The position numbers were made by a program, and so were the translations under genes. The notes beneath the pieces were generated by a model that saw nothing but the letters and a program-made list of their open reading frames with translations, was not told the DNA's origin and ran no database searches. A stretch of 64,000 nucleotides of DNA from Hysterium pulicare CBS 123377 (Eukaryota; Ascomycota; Dothideomycetes; Hysteriales; Hysteriaceae): NCBI GenBank assembly GCA_000467715.1, contig AJFK01000011.1, positions 22,834 to 86,833 on the forward strand, written 5' to 3'. Of this stretch, positions 59,245-64,000 are shown piece by piece. Every line of letters starts with the position of its first letter. Position 1 is the stretch's first letter.

Positions 59245-60208
59245 ATGTTCGGTTTTCAACCGCTTCTCTACTTCGTCGTGACCTGGGCCGTGGCGAGCGC
59301 ACACACCGTAATCGTGTATCCAGGTTGGAGGTATGCTCATTATTTATTTCAAGCTTATTATCCTGTCTTTCTCATCTTTCGAACCGGTCTCACCTCGTTT
59401 TCGGATCCTTATCCACGAAACAAACTTCAAGGCTAACAATATCACCAGAGGAGATAACATACATACCAACGGAACCGTATCAGAAACAGACCCAAGCATC
59501 ATACCGGGCTCATTAGGCATCAACTACGACAATGGCACCTATGGATTCCCTTACGGAATGCAATGGATGTATCCATGTATGTCTACATCTTCATCATGAG
59601 AATCGCTTTCACTAACCCTTACTTAGGCGGGGGCATGCCGACATCGAGCAATCGAACAAAATGGCCGGTCGGCGGGGGCGCAATATCAATCCAGCCTGGC
59701 TGGTTCCCCGGACATTCTCTGGCCTTCTTTTATATCAACCTCGGAATTGGCAATGAGCCTCTGAACATGTCACACAATATGGTTTCTGTCTTTCAGATCA
59801 CCGGCCCTACCAACGTTGATTATCCGGGGTCTTTTTGTCTGCCGCAAGTTCCTTTACCAGCCAACTACACTCCAAACATTGGAGATAATGCGACCATTCA
59901 AGTCATTGAGACGGCGCAGCATGGTGCAGCTTTATATAACGTGAGTCGATTGGTCTATCCAATATGAAAAATTCAGCTGCTAACGTGTTCTGCAGTGTGT
60001 CGATATCACATTTGCGGACCCTAAGGACGTTCCGGAAGTAAACTCTTCGAATTGCCTCAACACAACTGGGCCAAACGACAAAATCGGATTCAACCTCGTT
60101 TTCACGTCAACAAGCTTAAGCTCAACGTCTTCAACAGTTGCTGTAGCCGGATATCTCTCCATCCTAGCGCCTCTAGCCTTGTCGATAGCCGCATGGCTAT
60201 GGCTATAA
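59245..60208 (+). CDS. BIM1/X325-like copper-binding protein, GPI-anchored
   Basis: Four exons (59245-59330, 59449-59576, 59627-59940, 59996-60208; introns of 118, 50 and 55 nt) encode 246 residues. The signal peptide ends at about residue 19, so the mature protein begins with His (H20, HTVIVYPGWRGDN), as needed for the copper-binding His brace of LPMO-like proteins. MQWMYPCGGMP (restored across intron 2), ISIQPGWFPGHSLAFFYINL, GPTNVDYPGSFCLPQVPLPA, and HGAALYN joined to CVDITFADPKDV are landmarks of the BIM1/X325 family. The Ser/Thr-rich end and hydrophobic tail (YLSILAPLALSIAAWLWL) form a GPI-anchor signal. In known members, copper is bound at the cell surface; the yeast-pathogen homologue takes part in copper uptake and polysaccharide oxidation has not been found. 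Second coordinating residues (H in FPGHS and D in TFADP) are consistent with that. Confidence 0.93.
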
Positions 60209-60758
60209 GTCCAGCTCAATCGGACTATCTCCCTCTGGTTCGCTGTGGCTTTTTCTGGCTTGTGGTTATGGCGTAATGACGGATATTCTTGGGACTACCT
60301 CTGCACAGCATTTTATCGAAGCGTTCTTGGATACTTTGGGGGGTTTTAGCCGGAAAGGCGGTACGACAGCTGGATTTCTGGATCAAGTATTTTTCTGCGA
60401 CTCCTCGAAGGTTCTGCAAACACAGCTCCATTGTACATAAGCTCGGGGCTGGGGTCCTTCTTTGGCGATCCTGATGGATCACTTTTGCGCCGTTATGCTT
60501 GCAAGATGATGATAGGTCGTTTTAATACAAGTCGGCGAGCTCAGCTCCTGTCTCACAAATAGGCTAACATATATGTCTCAACTTGAAATGTTTCTCTAAC
60601 GAGATCTCGAAGTGAAATAGTGGCGTGCGCCAGCGAATATGTTGTCTATTCTGAAACAATGCAGGTCATGTTTATCTCCACGAGCCTGTGCTACACTTGG
60701 CCTCGATTTGCCTCTACCGAAGCCAACCTCACCCGCAACCTTATCAGCCGCCATTGCC
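60209..60758. other. Intergenic, BIM1-like 3' region and SRR1 promoter
   Basis: 550 bp. An in-frame ATG for the SRR1 gene occurs at 60,639; otherwise nothing is recognised. Confidence 0.5.
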
Positions 60759-61708
60759 ATGAGGAAAACCCCGCCAACACACGTCAAAAGAAAGGAAATC
60801 CTCCTTGATGACGGCTGGACCGTCGTTACGCACACCTCTTCCTCCAAACGTTCGGCTACTCGGAACAGTGCACATACTGCGGATGTTCTTTCCTCGGACG
60901 TGGACAATACAACCTTAAACTCCAGGGCCGCAGGAAAGACCGTCAATGCCCTGTTTCAACCCTTCCAGCGCGAACATGTCCATACCCGGCCTACCAAGAT
61001 CGTCGATGGATTGACAGTTGGTAAATTGCTGGAAGAATTCCATGGGATGAAGAGGAGGTGGGAAAAGACGGAATGTAATAATGGGGTACAGAGCATTCTG
61101 GAACGAAGGCATTGCAAAGTACAACAGGCGGTTTGCTTTGGTATTGGAAGTTTCAGTTTGGACTGGGAGCACAGGCTGAGAAGTCTGTGGCAGTTGGCGC
61201 TATTCTTGGGAGTCATTGAGTCCTGTAAGCAGCTCCTAATTCGAATTCTAAAGAGGGAGGCCGAGCACTAATGGAGAGTATTCCCGTAGTGAAAAGGCCT
61301 AGCCACGATATATCTTTATACGCCCAAGAACCTTACTTCAACGACCTCGATAAGGCTTTCCTAGGCGCACTCGATATCTCCGTCCCGGATCATGGTGCGA
61401 ATGCATATATCACCCCTTCATCCTTTGTCTACTCCCCGTTCGTGGACTGGTCAGTCCTTTTGCCTGAAATACTCAAAGACAAAGACCCATTGCTTTATGT
61501 GGGTAATGATGTTCAAGATGATTATAAGCTCTTCTACCATGGAACGAGTACTACGAGAGAAGGCCTTTTGCTGGAATGTAATGCCATTGCGAAGGAGTTC
61601 CTTCGATTCAGGCGCTCTCTACCGGTTCCGGTGTTCGAACTCCACACACTTGCCTTTCAAGGGATGATGATATATTGGAAGGAACCTCCGGAAGTTGACG
61701 GCGGTTGA
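60759..61708 (+). CDS. SRR1-domain protein
   Basis: Two exons (60759-61224, 61290-61708; intron of 65 nt, GTAAGC...CGTAG) encode 294 residues. An in-frame ATG at 60,639 would give 334 with a basic, possibly mitochondrial, extension; the later start is chosen because it directly precedes the RKTPPTH...ILLDDGWTVVTH region I expect to begin the fungal proteins. The SRR1-like part has VCFGIGSFSLDWEHRLRSLW, then LALFLGVIES joined to LKRPSHDISLYAQEPYF. It continues DLDKAFLGALDISV and the later WSVLLPEIL. In the family this is a conserved domain first named for light sensitivity in Arabidopsis (SRR1); its molecular activity is unknown. The second half is more diverged than the first, so identification is good but not certain. 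Confidence 0.8.
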
Positions 61709-63198
61709 AAGTCCAGCGTATCCACGTGTCTGAAAACTTATCCACCATCAGGACGGAGATCCTTCCAGAATTCCACACGATTATGCTAAGAGTTCGAGAA
61801 TCGGTTGGTGTTTGGTATACCATCTGAGAACAGCGCTCTATTTATTGCTCCAGTTGCTGTGTTAGACTGGATAGATACGATGGCTTTCGCTCTATCCGAT
61901 CGCGCTCACATTGAGTAGCTGTACCTCATGTGATGTCACAGACCGCAGCAACATAAAAGCACCACACACAGGTGTCATACTTCGTAGCTTTAGATGTGGG
62001 TACCTTGGCATTTAACTCTGTTGCTGCCGGTTTACCTAAATAATTTGCCGCTGTAAAAAATTCCAGTGAGTTCCCTTCATGGTGCCTATTCTTAGACAAG
62101 AGTATCTTGTTTTGACAAGCTGGAACATTAGGTGTGCTTGTATGCTAGGCATGATGGCACACGCTATTATATTCTATCATAACAAACGTTGAAGAGAGGC
62201 GACCTCCATGCCTATCGTTTTTCAACTTGTTCCAGCCTTTATAGAAGTTTACAAAGCTAATTTATTTCGCATATATGATTCTGTGAAGTCAGCCTCGAAG
62301 AAGTTCAGAGTACTTCCTTGGTATACTTGCAACGGACTTAGGCTCCCAGGCCTACATACTAGAAGCTTGGGTCAACCGCAGACTTTATGTCAGCATGGAA
62401 GAACGCTATGTTCACAATCTCTAAATGCTCGACAGCCCATCAACTAACTTCACTCAAACCTGCCCGGCTATCGACTATCTCGAAGCCAGACACTGGTTCA
62501 CTAGTTCGAAGTCTTCCGCCTATTTTTATTCTCCAGCTTCTCGCTACTTCTGGATCTTTGTACACAACATGAAGCCCACAGGCTGCATCAAGGATCTGAA
62601 GAAGTGCTAGTTGCTTCAAAGCGTTTGTGGGGACAAAACTTCGCAGGTTATAAAGCAAAAGCACTTACGGCGCATAGCCCAATTGCCAACGCACAAGAGT
62701 TCCTGGCAAGACTGGCCAGAGGACAGTAGGCGAAGGAATCCGTAGCCTTGGACAATATGCATGCCCTACCATCGTTAGGTCGTTGCTATATGCTAACCTA
62801 TTCGAGCTCGGCGACAGGACTCGAAAGCATGTTCCTACCGCCGGAACCTCTTATTCGGTTATAGCTGGTCGAAGCCAAATCGATGGTGATGTGGCATCAT
62901 ATGCGGACGGAGACTACAACTTAAGTGTACAATTTAGATTCGAAACAGCAACTTCAGAGCCAGCTTTTCCCCGCGGTCGTGCTATTCATGAGCATGTTCT
63001 ATAGGGTAGTTCAAGAACAGCTTCTGGGGTAAGATGCCCTATAACTGTTCTCTCGCGAACCTCTTTTGTTTCCCTATTGCATCAAGCATCTTAAAACTTG
63101 TTTTCAGTTATTCTTCAGCTTTAAATATCAACGCTAGCTTTTGTCAATCGCTACTTAGATACATACCCCGGAAGAATTGCAAGATATCGACATCTAGC
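61709..63198. other. Gene-free interval with possible coding relics
   Basis: No intact gene. The part at about 62,325-62,609 reads in one + frame as SQAYILEAWVNRRLYV, then a stop, then ARHWFTSSKSSAYFYSP, which looks like decayed coding sequence of unknown origin. Confidence 0.4.
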
Positions 63199-63643
63199 AT
63201 GCATCTATCTTCCACTACCGTTTCTGCAATCCTCACTAGTGCCTCGAATGCGATTACTACCCCCATGATGAGGCGTGCAACCAATGATAGCATCCAAATA
63301 GGGCAAGTCACTGGACTTTCGACCTTCTCTCCATCTGGTCGTCACGGAAATTACCCTTTCCTCGACATTAATGCCACATTCTCGGATTTCAGCACTCTCT
63401 ACGGCGGAACGGCTCAGATGGGCCAGGAGGCGGTATTTGGGCCTTCAATAGCGTGGAACTACTTTGCGACATGGCTCTACCCTGACGCGCCCTATGATCA
63501 CCGCTGGCCCTGTGACCGGTCGACGATGGGTTTTGGTATATGGCGGTAATCGAGTCTGCGCTGAGAATCCGAGCGCGACTACCAACTTCGATTTGAGATT
63601 CACTAGAGACGCACAAACAGTTGTGGCTGGACAGGAGTTTTAA
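63199..63643 (+). pseudogene. Frameshifted or broken protein gene, family unknown
   Basis: From the ATG at 63,199 a frame runs through IQIGQVTGLSTFSPSGRHG and IAWNYFATWLYPDAP, then ends at 63,549 after an unlike stretch. In the +1 frame from about 63,489 it continues MITAGPVTGRRWVLVYGGNR, then CAENPSATTNFDLRFTRD and a stop at about 63,643. A single extra C in the CGCCCTATG stretch would explain the switch; no GT-AG pair gives the same join. The start might be signal-like (MHLSSTTVSAILTSASN) but is weak. I do not recognise the family. Confidence 0.45.
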
Positions 63644-64000
63644 AGGATTTTCCAGGGTACGGGCCATTTTGAGCTCGGTGATAATTTAAGCGGGACTTGT
63701 AGTAGCAGTAGTGTTTGTAGCTGAGGTTGAAGTCTAACGATACATACTCCTTTCCCCATTCAATAGATTGAGACTGTGGTAAACGAGAGATGTGGGTGAC
63801 GGTGGAGTCAGGAAACGTACATGGTGTGATTGACTAGCGACGCGAAGAGTGAGGTGCATGTTCAGGATCAATATCTCTAATTAGCTAGGACTAGCTACTT
63901 AATATTAAATACAGCTTTATTACAAGTTGAAATTAGTTGTATAACATTAGGTTTTTTAAATAATTATAATATTATTTATTTATTTATTTATTTATTTATT
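63644..64000. other. AT-rich window end with a TTTA microsatellite
   Basis: AT-rich from about 63,870. A run of TTTA units starts at about 63,974 and reaches the window edge. No gene is present. Confidence 0.7.
63974..64000. repeat. TTTA microsatellite (truncated by window end)
   Basis: At least six tandem ATTT/TTTA units run to the last base. The true length is unknown because the window ends inside it. Confidence 0.9.

Noticed and set aside
63870-64000. Telomere-proximal or centromeric DNA
   Set aside because: AT-rich with a TTTA run but no TTAGGG arrays or other supporting feature; the window simply ends here.

Overview
The window is nuclear DNA from a filamentous ascomycete (Pezizomycotina, perhaps a leotiomycete). 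Most genes carry several short GT-AG introns of about 50-110 nt with CTAAC-like branch points. Start codons sit in CACAATG-type contexts. The gene set (SSK1, Gyp2-type TBC GAP, Doa10, MRPL31, methylcrotonyl-CoA carboxylase, NpgA-type PPTase, CBC2, NUP82, BIM1-like copper protein) is typical of that group. Exon borders were worked out by hand from reading frame and family conservation; all joins stated are in phase.

Layout. Positions 1-11,100 hold compact housekeeping and signalling genes: the osmostress response regulator SSK1, a GRAM-TBC-EF-hand RabGAP, a nuclear protein with two SUMO-interacting-type motifs, mitochondrial ribosomal protein MRPL31 and TRAPP subunit TRS20. Positions 12,600-28,000 hold three large genes: a 1,322-residue membrane-anchored protein built from degenerate YGT repeats, the ER ubiquitin ligase Doa10/Ssm4, and a five-exon Gln/Pro-rich protein whose unnamed domain occurs twice. 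Positions 28,000-36,300 are about 8 kb without an intact gene, with one broken coding relic near 29.1-29.7 kb and a second possible one near 35 kb. This gene-poor stretch ends at a small secreted cysteine-containing protein.

Positions 38,500-48,800 hold a DJ-1/PfpI protein, an acidic nuclear protein, the biotin subunit of methylcrotonyl-CoA carboxylase (leucine catabolism), a FAD-dependent amino acid/amine-type oxidoreductase and a small Ser-rich conserved protein. Positions 49,700-61,700 are dense again: a secreted GH17 beta-1,3-glucanase, a divergent pair PPTase / PLP-synthase glutaminase, a divergent pair cap-binding protein CBC2 / nucleoporin NUP82, a GPI-anchored BIM1-like copper protein and an SRR1-domain protein. 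The last 2.3 kb hold degraded or frameshifted coding remnants and AT-rich DNA ending in a TTTA microsatellite.

There is no sign of a mobile element, rRNA, convincing tRNA, CRISPR array or secondary-metabolite cluster. No clearly new multi-gene system is visible. The least described items are the YGT-repeat membrane protein (12,626-16,710) and the duplicated-domain protein (24,513-28,007).
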